Of a stretch of DNA of 64,000 nucleotides, positions 42,125 to 51,008 are shown piece after piece. The position numbers were made by a program, and so were the translations under genes. The DNA is from Neisseria lisongii. GTDB taxonomy: Bacteria; Pseudomonadota; Gammaproteobacteria; Burkholderiales; Neisseriaceae. Positions within the stretch are counted from its first letter, which is position 1. Every line of letters starts with the position of its first letter. Location of the stretch: assembly GCF_028463985.1 (NCBI RefSeq), contig NZ_CP116766.1, forward strand, positions 1,178,001 through 1,242,000. The letters are read 5' to 3'. The notes beneath the pieces are model-generated. The model saw nothing but the letters and a program-made list of their open reading frames with translations. It was not told the origin of the DNA and ran no database searches.

Positions 42125-42844
42125 TTATTTTATTTTTTTGAATACCAAATCCCAGACACCATGCCCCAGCCGTTTGCCCCGTGCTTCAAATTTGGTTTCG
42201 GGGCGGTAAGCCGGCGTGGGGGCATAATCGGCGGCGGTGTTTTGCAGGCATTTAAAGCTGCTCAACACGTCCAACATCTGTTGGGCGTATTCCTCCCAGT
42301 CGGTCGCCATGTGGATATAGCCGCCGGTTTTCAGCTTGGGCAACAGTTTTTCGATAAACGGCACTTGCACCAGACGGCGTTTGTGATGGCGTTTTTTATG
42401 CCACGGGTCGGGGAAGAAAATATGAATGCCTGCCAAGGCTTCGTCTGCCAGCATATTTTCCACCACTTCCACTGCGTCGTGGCGCATTACACGGATATTA
42501 CTGATGTTTTCCTCTTCAATCAGCTTGAGCAGATTGCCCACGCCCGGGCCGTGTACGTCAATCGCCAGAAAATCATGATCGGGCAAGCGTTTGGCAATTT
42601 CGGCGGTGGCCGTTCCCATGCCGAAGCCGATTTCCAAAACCTTAGGCTGGTCGCTGCCGAAAATCTGATTCAAATCGGCGGTTTGCGCTTGATAATCCAA
42701 GCCGAACTGCGGCCACATGGTATCAATGGCACGCTGCTGCGCTGCGGTCATGTGTCCCTGCCGCAATACAAAACTGCGGATAGAACGCAGATGTTCTTTC
42801 GCTGCGCCGCCGTCTTCTGTTTGAGGATTGATTGTGTCTGTCAT
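42125..42844 (-). CDS. trmB: tRNA (guanine-N7)-methyltransferase TrmB
   Basis: Methylates G46 of tRNAs with SAM. 239 residues from ATG at 42844 (MTDTINPQTED). SAM motif LEIGFGMGTATAEIAKR, then DVHGPGVGNLLKLIEEE, IHIFFPDPWHKKRHHKRRLVQ and a C-terminal YRPETKFEARGKRLGHGVWDL, all typical. Probably co-transcribed with the ArsC-family gene. Confidence 0.96.
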   Translation of the reverse strand: MTDTINPQTEDGGAAKEHLRSIRSFVLRQGHMTAAQQRAIDTMWPQFGLDYQAQTADLNQIFGSDQPKVLEIGFGMGTATAEIAKRLPDHDFLAIDVHGPGVGNLLKLIEEENISNIRVMRHDAVEVVENMLADEALAGIHIFFPDPWHKKRHHKRRLVQVPFIEKLLPKLKTGGYIHMATDWEEYAQQMLDVLSSFKCLQNTAADYAPTPAYRPETKFEARGKRLGHGVWDLVFKKIK

Positions 42845-43011
42845 GGTCGTTATCCGTCTGTATCGTGGCATGATGCCGTCTGAAAATGCTGCTCCCCATC
42901 GGGAAACGGCACAAAACGGCGATTATAGCAAAATTCATCTAAAATCGGCATCGCAGGCATGGCGGAAAATCATTTTATGCACCATATCGCAAATGAAATC
43001 GACAATAGATC

Positions 43012-44016
43012 TTAAAGCCGGAATACGCTTTGCATTCCCCAATTAATCACAAACCCACCCGCCACCAGCCAAACAAAAACAAGCGCACCGAGCAACAGCG
43101 GTTTGATGCCCGCTTTCCGCACGGCGCTGATTTGGGTGGTCAAACCCAGTGCAGACATGGCCAGCATTAATAAAATGCCGTCTAACTGAGTGAGCCATTT
43201 CACCCAATTTGCCGGCAACAGATTCAGGGAATTAAATAACGCCACCATAATAAACAACACGGCAAACCAAGGAATCGCAACTTTGCCTTGATTTCCCTGC
43301 TGATCTTTTTGTAACCACCAAGAAAGCATAACCAAAAACGGCGCCAGCATCATCACCCGAATCATTTTGGAAATCACCGCAGTATCGGCAACTTCAGGGC
43401 TGATATTGCCGCCCGCCGCATAAACCTGCGCTACTTCGTGGATAGATGAACCGGCATAAATACCGAATTGGTGTGCCGAAAGATAATGATGTAAATAAGG
43501 GTACAACATCGGGTATAAAAACATACTCAGCGTGCCGAAAATAACGACCAACGCCACCGCAACCGCCACCTTATGCGACTCCCCTTTCACCACCGGCGCT
43601 GCCGCCATAACCGCCGCCGCCCCACAAATACTGCACCCCGATGCGGCGAGATAGACAATTTGTTTATCGATTTTCAGCAAATAAATGCCCAATGCACAAG
43701 TAATCAGAAAGGTTGAAATCAACATCACCGCATCAGTCGCAACAGCGTTCACACCAACGGCACCAATATCTTGCAAGGTAATGTTAAAGCCATACAGAAT
43801 AATGCCCAAATACAAAACTTTCCCTTTAGCAAAAGCAATGCCCGCCGCCACATGATTTTCAATTTTACGGTACAGCGTATTACCCAGCACCATGCCCAAC
43901 ACAACCGCCAAGGTTAATGCACTGAAATGAAATTGCTGCGCCAACTCCGTTTGACTTAACTGCAGTGCAAGAAAAGCAATCACGCCGACCAATACACCGC
44001 CCAAGATACGATTCAT
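43012..44016 (-). CDS. YeiH family membrane protein (putative sulfate exporter)
   Basis: 334 residues, about 10-11 membrane helices, of the UPF0324/YeiH family. GMVLGNTLYRKI, GIILYGFNITLQDIGAVG, ASGCSICGAAAVMAAAPVVK and HEVAQVYAAGG are family hallmarks. ATG at 44016 is chosen; the frame extends to 44124 into the Correia-like repeat. The family is often annotated as a sulfate exporter, with little proof. Confidence 0.9.
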   Translation of the reverse strand: MNRILGGVLVGVIAFLALQLSQTELAQQFHFSALTLAVVLGMVLGNTLYRKIENHVAAGIAFAKGKVLYLGIILYGFNITLQDIGAVGVNAVATDAVMLISTFLITCALGIYLLKIDKQIVYLAASGCSICGAAAVMAAAPVVKGESHKVAVAVALVVIFGTLSMFLYPMLYPYLHHYLSAHQFGIYAGSSIHEVAQVYAAGGNISPEVADTAVISKMIRVMMLAPFLVMLSWWLQKDQQGNQGKVAIPWFAVLFIMVALFNSLNLLPANWVKWLTQLDGILLMLAMSALGLTTQISAVRKAGIKPLLLGALVFVWLVAGGFVINWGMQSVFRL

Positions 44017-44103
44017 TGTAGTTTCCCTTACATTTTTATTTGCGACACAAAACCCAAATTTTCCTGACTGCTGCTTTAAAAAAAATGAGATAGTGATTTG
44101 TTT

Positions 44104-44207
44104 TATAGTGAAATAACCCCGCACTACATCGCTGGCCTCGCCTTGCCGTACTATTTGTACCGTCTCCGGCTTGCTGCCTTGTATTGCTTTGGGCTTATTC
44201 CGCTATA
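44104..44207. repeat. Correia-like miniature element (104 bp)
   Basis: Ends TATAGTGAAATAACCC and GGGCTTATTCCGCTATA; core CTGGCCTCGCCTTGCCGTAC and TGTACCGTCTCCGGCTTGCT in the orientation opposite to the copies at 47104 and 50775. Lies between rnr and yeiH, upstream of yeiH. Confidence 0.75.
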
Positions 44208-44259
44208 CAACGATAATCTATTACCGTTTACATTAAAGCGTACCCGATCCGCAGCAAAC

Positions 44260-44292
44260 AGGCCGTCTGAAAATCAGATTTTCAGACGGCCT
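44260..44292. terminator. Terminator of rnr
   Basis: AGGCCGTCTGAAAATC and GATTTTCAGACGGCCT with one base between; directly after the rnr stop on the minus strand. Confidence 0.85.
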
Positions 44293-44296
44293 TTAC

Positions 44297-46738
44297 TCAG
44301 GCTTTGGGTTTGCTTCTGCCTTTGCGTTTGGTTTCGGTTTGGCCTACTGCCTTACTTTTTACTTTGATACTGACTCCTTTTTTCTTGGCGGGTTTGGCCG
44401 GTTCGGTGGTTGTTTTCAGACGGCCTGCCGGTTTACTTGTCGGTGTTTTTTTCGTTCCTCTGTTCATTAAGGTGTCGATTTCTTTAGGCGACAGTTTTTT
44501 GCTGCGGGTTTTCTCGGTTTTTCCGGCGGGTTTGGCGGTGTTTTTCGCTGCTTTGCTGCGTTTTTTGCTGCCACCGCTGACCAGCATCAAATCGATTTTG
44601 CTGCTTTCCAAATCGGCACGGGCGACTTTTACGGCTACTTTTTCACCCATGCTGAAGCGCACGCCGCTGCGTTCGCCTTCAATCGCCATGATTTCGGGAC
44701 GGAAGTTGAAATAGTCTTCGCCTAAGTCGCTGATATGCACTAAGCCGTCGATGTGGATGTCGTCCAGCGTAACAAAAATCCCGAAATTCGCCATGCCGGA
44801 AATTTTGCCGTTGAACACTTCGCCGACTTTGTCCTGCATATAATAGGTTTTCAGCCAGTTTTCTACATCCCGGCTGGCATCGTCGGCACGCCGCTCGCAA
44901 AACGAGGTATGCACGCCCAATGCCTGCCAAGTTTTTTCGGGCTGGTACTGCTGCCCTGCCAACACGGCTTTAATCGCTCGGTGAACCGTTAAGTCGGGAT
45001 AGCGGCGGATCGGCGAAGTGAAATGGGCGTAGGCATCATAAGCCAGCCCGAAATGGCCGTCGTTGTGCGGCTCGTACACGGCCTGCTGCATGGAACGCAG
45101 CATCATCACCTGCAACAGTTCGGCATCGGGGCGGTCTTTAAACTGTGCTGCCAGTTCGGCATAATCTTTCGGTGTCGGTTTGTCGCCGCCGTTCAAACGC
45201 AAGCCCAGCAGGCTTAATTGTTCGCGCAATACTGCCAGTTTTTCCGGTGTCGGGCCCAAGTGGTTGCGAAACAGCGCCGTATGGCGGTTTTCCAACAGAA
45301 ATTCTGCGGCGCACACGTTTGCGGCCAGCATACATTCTTCAATCATTTTGTGGGCATCGTTGCGGCTGACGGCAACGATTTTTTCGATTTTGCCGCAATC
45401 GTCAAAGAGCATTTGCGTTTCGTTGGTTTCAAATTCGACTGCACCTCGCTGAAAGCGTTTTTTCTGCAGAATTTGGAACACTTTGTACAATGTGTCGATT
45501 TGCGGTTTGAGCGGGTGGACTATGCCGTCTGAAATCCACTGCCACACTTGGTTGTAGGTCAGTCGGGCGTGCGAACGCATTACTGCCGGATAAAAACGGT
45601 ATTCTTTGATATTGCCGGCAAAAGTAACCACCATGTCGCACACCATACACAGGCGCTCGACTTCGGGATTGAGCGAACAAATGCCGTTGGACAGATTTTC
45701 CGGCAACATCGGAATCACCCGACGGGGGAAATACACGCTGGTACTGCGTTCCTGAGCGTCAATATCGATGCCGTCGCCCGGTTTCACATAATGGCTGACA
45801 TCGGCAATCGCCACCACCAAACGGTAGTTTCTGCCGATTTTTTCGGCAAACACCGCATCATCGAAATCCCGTGCCGTTTCGCCGTCTATCGTAACCAGCG
45901 GCAAATCCCGCAAATCAACCCGCCCTTTCAAATCGCTTTTGCGCACGTGATCGGGAATTTTGGCCGCTGCTTTCAAACAGGCTTCGTTAAACTGATGCGG
46001 CAAATGGTGTTTGCGCAATGCAATTTCGATTTCCATACCGCTGTCGGCATAATCGCCCAATACTTCGGTAATTTTCGCCACTGCAGGGCGGTTGCTGTCG
46101 GGATAGGTTTCGATTTCTGCCACCACCACCTGCCCTGCCTGCGGTCGGTGTTCCGCCACGCTTTGCGGTTCCAAAACGATATTGTGAATCAAGCGTTTGT
46201 CTTCCGCCTCCAAAATCGCCACGCCGTGTTCCACATAAAAACGGCCGACCACCTGAACCTGCGCCCGCTCGACAATATCCAGCACCACGCCTTCACGACG
46301 GCCTCGGCGGTCGGTTCCCGCCGGACGAATCATCACAATATCGCCGTGCATCGCACCTTTGGTCTGGCGTTCATACACCACAAAATCACCGCCTAAATCC
46401 GCTTCCAGCGGCACGGCAAAGCCGAAACCGTCCCGGTGCATTTCCATACGGCATTTCACCAAATCCAGCTTATCCGCCGTACACACCGCTCCTCGGCGGT
46501 TGATTAAAATCTGCCCGTCTCTTGCCATGGCTTTCAGACGGCGTTCAAAAAACGCATATTCCGCTTCACTAATCGACAAATCTTTCGCCAACGCCGCCAT
46601 TTTCAGCGGCACGCCTTTACGTCCCAATAATTCGATAATCCACTCACGGCTGGGCAAAGGCTGCTCGTAACGCTGTTTCTCACGAGCCAGAAACGGGTCT
46701 TTTTCCCGTAAACTTAAAAACTTAGTATTTTTATTCAT
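44297..46738 (-). CDS. rnr: Ribonuclease R
   Basis: Processive 3'-5' exoribonuclease that degrades structured RNA. 813 residues: N-terminal winged helix (REWIIELLGRKGVPLKMAAL), cold-shock domains, the RNB catalytic core with DFDDAVFAEK carrying the catalytic Asp cluster and SPIRRYPDLTVHR, an S1 domain, and a Lys/Pro-rich basic tail of about 100 residues. One uptake sequence lies within the tail coding region (44414). Upstream are the tRNA genes in the other orientation. Confidence 0.95.
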   Translation of the reverse strand: MNKNTKFLSLREKDPFLAREKQRYEQPLPSREWIIELLGRKGVPLKMAALAKDLSISEAEYAFFERRLKAMARDGQILINRRGAVCTADKLDLVKCRMEMHRDGFGFAVPLEADLGGDFVVYERQTKGAMHGDIVMIRPAGTDRRGRREGVVLDIVERAQVQVVGRFYVEHGVAILEAEDKRLIHNIVLEPQSVAEHRPQAGQVVVAEIETYPDSNRPAVAKITEVLGDYADSGMEIEIALRKHHLPHQFNEACLKAAAKIPDHVRKSDLKGRVDLRDLPLVTIDGETARDFDDAVFAEKIGRNYRLVVAIADVSHYVKPGDGIDIDAQERSTSVYFPRRVIPMLPENLSNGICSLNPEVERLCMVCDMVVTFAGNIKEYRFYPAVMRSHARLTYNQVWQWISDGIVHPLKPQIDTLYKVFQILQKKRFQRGAVEFETNETQMLFDDCGKIEKIVAVSRNDAHKMIEECMLAANVCAAEFLLENRHTALFRNHLGPTPEKLAVLREQLSLLGLRLNGGDKPTPKDYAELAAQFKDRPDAELLQVMMLRSMQQAVYEPHNDGHFGLAYDAYAHFTSPIRRYPDLTVHRAIKAVLAGQQYQPEKTWQALGVHTSFCERRADDASRDVENWLKTYYMQDKVGEVFNGKISGMANFGIFVTLDDIHIDGLVHISDLGEDYFNFRPEIMAIEGERSGVRFSMGEKVAVKVARADLESSKIDLMLVSGGSKKRSKAAKNTAKPAGKTEKTRSKKLSPKEIDTLMNRGTKKTPTSKPAGRLKTTTEPAKPAKKKGVSIKVKSKAVGQTETKRKGRSKPKA

Positions 46739-46834
46739 TCTTTATCTTGACAATCTTTCGTAAAAATATATAATGACCGCTTCTGAATTGCGGCACAGTT
46801 TCAGACTGTACCCCAAAACGGGAAATAAAGCAAA

Positions 46835-46921
46835 GCCCAGGTGGCGGAATTGGTAGACGCGCTAGCTTCAGGTGCTAGTATCCTCACGGGTGTGGAAGTT
46901 CGAGTCTTCTCCTGGGCACCA
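46835..46921 (+). tRNA. tRNA-Leu (anticodon CAG), copy 1
   Basis: 87 bases including encoded CCA. Acceptor stem GCCCAGG/CCTGGGC, anticodon loop TTCAGGT with CAG, long variable arm (TATCCTCACGGGTGTG), T-loop TTCGAGT. Confidence 0.96.
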
Positions 46922-46944
46922 AACTTTGCTGAATATGAAAATTT

Positions 46945-47031
46945 GCCCAGATGGCGGAATTGGTAGACGCGCTAGCTTCAGGTGCTAGTATCCTCACGGG
47001 TGTGGAAGTTCGAGTCTTCTTCTGGGCACCA
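46945..47031 (+). tRNA. tRNA-Leu (anticodon CAG), copy 2
   Basis: Identical to copy 1 except for a compensated change of the seventh acceptor pair (GCCCAGA/TCTGGGC). Separated from it by 23 bases, so the two are likely on one transcript. Confidence 0.96.
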
Positions 47032-47103
47032 GATTTTAAAAATATCCGGATTACCGGATATTTTGCTATCCGATAAACGGTTTGACCGATGACAAATCAA
47101 CCG

Positions 47104-47210
47104 TATAGTGGAATAACTCCAAAGTAATACAAGGCGGCAAGCCGAAGACAGTACAAATAGTACGGCAAGGCGAAGCCAACGATGTAGTACTTTGAAGTTA
47201 TTCCACTATA
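47104..47210. repeat. Full-length Correia-like element (107 bp)
   Basis: Terminal inverted repeats TATAGTGGAATAACTCCAAA and TTTGAAGTTATTCCACTATA match except at one position. Core ACAAGGCGGCAAGCCGAAGA, CAGTACAAATAGTACGGCAA and GGCGAAGCCAACGATGTAGT. It ends 11 bases before the tRNA-Ser gene. Confidence 0.85.
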
Positions 47211-47221
47211 AAATCAAACAC

Positions 47222-47312
47222 AGAGAGGTGGATGAGTGGTTTAAGTCGCACGCCTGGAAAGTGTGTATACGTTAATAGCGTATCGAGGGTTCGAATCCCT
47301 TCCTCTCTGCCA
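47222..47312 (+). tRNA. tRNA-Ser (anticodon GGA)
   Basis: 91 bases including CCA. Acceptor AGAGAGG/CCTCTCT, anticodon loop CTGGAAA, long variable arm (GTATACGTTAATAGCGTAT region), T-loop TTCGAAT. Confidence 0.95.
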
Positions 47313-47415
47313 CAAACCAATCCCAAGCTGCTATGGCTTGGGATTTTTTATTGCTTTTTTCTCTGAAAATTTCCTGCATTATCTTCTCCGAAATATGGTG
47401 AATTAACCGAAAAAA

Positions 47416-47599
47416 TATAGTGAATTAACCAAAAAAATATTACAACCCAAGGGAATCACCCGTCCCGCCAGCGGGACAGGGAACGGCGTGTAGCGTGCTT
47501 GCCTAAGCATGCACGTGTTCTTTAAATTTCACATGAAAGCCGTCTGAAAACGAGTAAAGCGAGTTTCTGTGAAGCTGAAATCAGATTTTCAGACGGCTT
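47416..47599. repeat. Long dispersed repeat, copy 2 (about 184 bp)
   Basis: Starts TATAGTGAATTAACCAAAAA and shares CCCGCCAGCGGGAC, GTGTAGCGTGCTTGCC and TAAGCATGCACGTGTTCTT and the closing uptake-sequence hairpin with the copy at 24351. A partial tandem duplication of the first 18 bases (GGTGAATTAACCGAAAAA) precedes it. Confidence 0.75.
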
Positions 47600-47643
47600 C
47601 GGCATAAAACTCACAGAACAGGTGCGTGCTTTGGCAAGCACCC

Positions 47644-47693
47644 TACAATTATCGGATTAAATTGTATGGATTATTAAGTGGATCCACTATATC
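47644..47693. repeat. Solo TATAG-type end, inverted copy of 1190-1240
   Basis: Reads ATTATCGGATTAAATTGTAT then GGATTATTAAGTGGATCCAC and CTATA, the reverse complement of the segment beside the IS110 gene with few changes. The rest of the gap between 47313 and 47895 shows no gene. Confidence 0.6.
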
Positions 47694-47835
47694 ACAGTAT
47701 AACAAGCCGCCCTTCCCATACAGAACAGAGAACAATTCGCAGGGTAGCGAAACTTGTTACCCAATCATATACAGACCATCATCAGCTTGCCGATTTGTGC
47801 AGAAAATTAAGTATTGCTACTAAAATAAAACAGCA

Positions 47836-47868
47836 AGGCCGTCTGAAAATCGGATTTTCAGACGGCCT
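47836..47868. terminator. Terminator of parE
   Basis: AGGCCGTCTGAAAATC and GATTTTCAGACGGCCT with a one-base loop, just after the parE stop on the minus strand. Confidence 0.85.
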
Positions 47869-47895
47869 CGTTTTCCATCATTCTGCCAAACTTGC

Positions 47896-49884
47896 TTAAA
47901 TATCCACTTCCGCTTTGTCGCCCTCGGCTTCCATCCAAGCGCGGCGGCTGGCGGCTTCGCCTTTGCCCATCAGTTTGACAAAAATATCGCGGGTTTCTTC
48001 AACAGCCGTTTCGGGGATTTGCACCTGCAGCAGGCGGCGGGTGTCGGGGTCCATGGTGGTGTCTTTGAGCTGGTCGGGATTCATTTCGCCCAAGCCTTTG
48101 AAGCGGCTGATGCTGTATGCTGTTTCTTTTACGCCTTCCAGTTTCAGGCGTTCGAGAATGCCGTCCAATTCGTTTTGGTCAAGGGCGTAGAGCTTGCGTG
48201 CCGGTTTGCTTTTGCCTTGTGCGTTGACATCGACACGGAACAGCGGCGGCTGGGCAACGTAGATATGCCCGTTGGCAATCAGTTGCGGGAAATGGCGGTA
48301 AAACAGGGTCAGCAGCAAGACTTGGATATGCGAACCGTCCACATCGGCATCAGACAAAATGGCGATTTTGCCGTAACGCAGGCCGCTTAAATCGGGACTG
48401 TCGGTAACGCCGTGAGGATCAACGCCGATGGCGACGGAAATATCGTGGATTTCGGCATTGCCGAACAGTTGGTCTTGGTGGACTTCAAAACTGTTCAACA
48501 CTTTGCCCCGCAGCGGCAAAATGGCTTGGGTGGCTTTGTTGCGTGCCAGTTTTGCCGAACCGCCTGCCGAATCCCCTTCGACCAGAAACAGTTCGTTTTC
48601 CCGAATATCTTCGCTTTCGCAATCGGTCAGTTTGCCCGGCAACACGGCCACACCCGAGCCTTTTTTCTTTTCGATTTTTTTTACCGAACGCATCCGTGCC
48701 TGTGCCTGACGAATCGCCAGTTCAGCAATTTTTTTGCCGTATTCGACATTTTGGTTGAGCCATAATTCAATCGGATCACCGGCAACGGCTGCGACCAGTT
48801 TCAGCGTATCTCGGTTAGTCAGTTTGTCTTTGGTCTGGCCTTGAAACTGCGGGTCAAGCACTCTGGCGGACAAGACAAACGCTGTTTTGCCGAACACATC
48901 ATCGCTCTGCACTTTCACGCCGCGCGGCAACAGGTTGTGTAAGGTAATGAAATTATTGACGGCATTAAACACTGCCTGTTTCAAACCGGCTTCGTGTGTG
49001 CCGCCAAGCGGCGTGGGAATCAGATTGACATAGCTTTCGCTGGCGCACGAACCTTCTTCCAGCCATGTCAATGCAAATGCTGCCCCCTCGCCGACGCTGA
49101 AGTCGCTTTCATGGCCGTCTGAAATATAGTTTTCACAGGAAAATACCGGCACAGCTTCCTGAGCTTCGCCGATTAAGGCGGTCAGATAGCTTTTCAGACC
49201 GTCGGGATAATGCCACACCTGTACCAGCGGTTCGCTCTGCCCTTTTTGCGGACGGGTCAGGCGGACGGTAATGCCGGGCAACAATACGGCTTTGGCACGC
49301 AGCAGGCGTTCCAGCTCGGGAATGCTGTAATCCACCTGCTCGAAATACGAACTGTCGGGCCAGACACGGATTTCACTGCCGGTTTCTTTTTTCGGACATT
49401 TGCCGATAACGCTCAACGGCTCGACAACATCGCCGCCGGAAAACACGATGCGGCTAATTTGCCCGTCCCGCTTAACGGTTACTTCCAAGCGTTTCGACAA
49501 TGCGTTGGTAACGGACACGCCCACGCCGTGCAAACCGCCGGAAAAAGAATAGGCACTGCCGCCGTCTTTCTTGTTGAACTTGCCGCCGGCATGAAGGCGG
49601 GTGAAAACCAGTTCCACCACCGGAACGCCTTCCTGCGGGTGGATACCGGTGGGAATACCCCGCCCGTTGTCCCGTACCGACAGCGAACCGTCTTCGTGAA
49701 TCACAACGTCCACTTCGGTGGCAAAGCCCGCCAATGCTTCATCGGTGGCATTGTCAATTACTTCCTGACAGATATGGGTCGGGCTGTCGGTGCGGGTGTA
49801 CATGCCCGGCCGCTCTTTTACCGGCTCTAAGCCTTTTAAGACGGTAATGCTGGATTCGCTGTATTGTTGGTTTTGATCAGTCAT
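47896..49884 (-). CDS. parE: DNA topoisomerase IV subunit B
   Basis: ATPase subunit of topoisomerase IV, which unlinks daughter chromosomes. 662 residues. GHKL ATPase domain with VIDNATDEALAG and GRGIPTGIHP, transducer domain, and Toprim domain with LVEGDSAGGSAKLARNK and DADVDGSHIQVLLLT. Ends DKAEVDI. The shorter Toprim region without the GyrB-type insert and the EGVPVVELVFTRLHAGGKF signature point to ParE rather than GyrB. parC is not in the window. Confidence 0.95.
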   Translation of the reverse strand: MTDQNQQYSESSITVLKGLEPVKERPGMYTRTDSPTHICQEVIDNATDEALAGFATEVDVVIHEDGSLSVRDNGRGIPTGIHPQEGVPVVELVFTRLHAGGKFNKKDGGSAYSFSGGLHGVGVSVTNALSKRLEVTVKRDGQISRIVFSGGDVVEPLSVIGKCPKKETGSEIRVWPDSSYFEQVDYSIPELERLLRAKAVLLPGITVRLTRPQKGQSEPLVQVWHYPDGLKSYLTALIGEAQEAVPVFSCENYISDGHESDFSVGEGAAFALTWLEEGSCASESYVNLIPTPLGGTHEAGLKQAVFNAVNNFITLHNLLPRGVKVQSDDVFGKTAFVLSARVLDPQFQGQTKDKLTNRDTLKLVAAVAGDPIELWLNQNVEYGKKIAELAIRQAQARMRSVKKIEKKKGSGVAVLPGKLTDCESEDIRENELFLVEGDSAGGSAKLARNKATQAILPLRGKVLNSFEVHQDQLFGNAEIHDISVAIGVDPHGVTDSPDLSGLRYGKIAILSDADVDGSHIQVLLLTLFYRHFPQLIANGHIYVAQPPLFRVDVNAQGKSKPARKLYALDQNELDGILERLKLEGVKETAYSISRFKGLGEMNPDQLKDTTMDPDTRRLLQVQIPETAVEETRDIFVKLMGKGEAASRRAWMEAEGDKAEVDI

Positions 49885-49987
49885 GGCGCAATGCTTTGCT
49901 GGCGTTAATCGGAAAATAGGCGGAAACGTGCCGCCTCAGAAATCAAACAACGCTTTCAGACGGCCTAAAAGCGTTGCGGTAAGTTTG

Positions 49988-50512
49988 CTATTTTACAGGT
50001 AAATCCGGTTGGCGGGCGGCATATTGGCCGTAACTTTCCAACTCGGGCAAAAAGCGGGAAAGCTCGCTCAATGCACCCAAATAAACGTTGCGTTTGAAAT
50101 CGATAACTTCATCGACCGGCGCCCAATATTCGTGCCAGCGCCAACCGTCGAATTCGGGGTGGTGGCTGGCCCGCAGATTGACATCGCTTTCCCGCCCGAC
50201 CAGCCGCAGCAAATACCAAATCTGCTTCTGCCCGCGGTACGAACCCCGCCACTCCCGCCGCACCCAATGGCTCGGTACATCATAACGCAGCCAGTCTCGG
50301 GTACGCCCCAAAATCTTCACATGCTGCGGCAACAGGCCGACTTCTTCCAAAAGCTCGCGGTACATCGCCGTTTCAGGGCTTTCGCCCGGTTTGATGCCGC
50401 CCTGCGGAAACTGCCACGAATATTCGCGCACCCGCTTGCCCCAAAATACTTCGTTGCGACTGTTTGTCAGAATAATACCGACATTGGGGCGATAGCCTTC
50501 TCTGTCTAACAC
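49988..50512 (-). CDS. rppH: RNA pyrophosphohydrolase RppH (Nudix)
   Basis: Removes pyrophosphate from the 5' end of mRNA, starting decay. 174 residues from a GTG at 50512, supported by GGAAGG upstream and by the family start LDREGYRPNVGIIL. Nudix box GGIKPGESPETAMYRELLEEVGL is intact. A longer frame to 50560 exists without support. Confidence 0.94.
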   Translation of the reverse strand: MLDREGYRPNVGIILTNSRNEVFWGKRVREYSWQFPQGGIKPGESPETAMYRELLEEVGLLPQHVKILGRTRDWLRYDVPSHWVRREWRGSYRGQKQIWYLLRLVGRESDVNLRASHHPEFDGWRWHEYWAPVDEVIDFKRNVYLGALSELSRFLPELESYGQYAARQPDLPVK

Positions 50513-50560
50513 GGGTCGCCCTTCCAAGAAATTCAATCCTGCGATTTTCCCACAAATCAA

Positions 50561-50774
50561 CCTGTTTTGACAAATCCTGAAGCCGCCAAAATCCTGTCTG
50601 TTTGCAGATTTTCGGCAACGCTGCAGAAAAAAGGTGCAGATTTTTTTGTTTATGATGAAAAACCTAGCGCAAGGCCGTCTGAAAACTGCTGTTTTTTACC
50701 GCTTAAGGTCTTGCATTTACAAGGCTTTTGCCGTTTAATGCGAACTTGCTGAATCAAGGGCGGTATTTTACGGT
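50561..50774. other. Intergenic region between rppH and a repeat
   Basis: Non-coding; holds the rppH upstream region and one uptake sequence (AGGCCGTCTGAAAA near 50671). No gene is visible. Confidence 0.5.
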
Positions 50775-50885
50775 TATAGTCAATTCACTATATTAAAAGT
50801 AGTACAAAGCGGCGAACCGAAGACAGTACAGGTAGTACGGCAAGGCGAGCCAACGCAGTAATACTTTTAAAGTAAATCCACTATA
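50775..50885. repeat. Correia-like element (111 bp)
   Basis: Left end TATAGTCAATTCACTATATT, right end TTTTAAAGTAAATCCACTATA; core ACAAAGCGGCGAACCGAAGA, CAGTACAGGTAGTACGGCAA and GGCGAGCCAACGCAGTAATA. Ends 123 bases before potF. Confidence 0.75.
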
Positions 50886-51008
50886 TCATGCCGCCCCCAC
50901 AGTTTCCCTTTTGTATGTGGCGCTCTGCCACCGCTGCAATTTTATCTACCCAAGCAATGCCGCCCGCACCTGCGCCGACGGCAATCCCTAGACAAAAGGA
51001 CTGTATTC

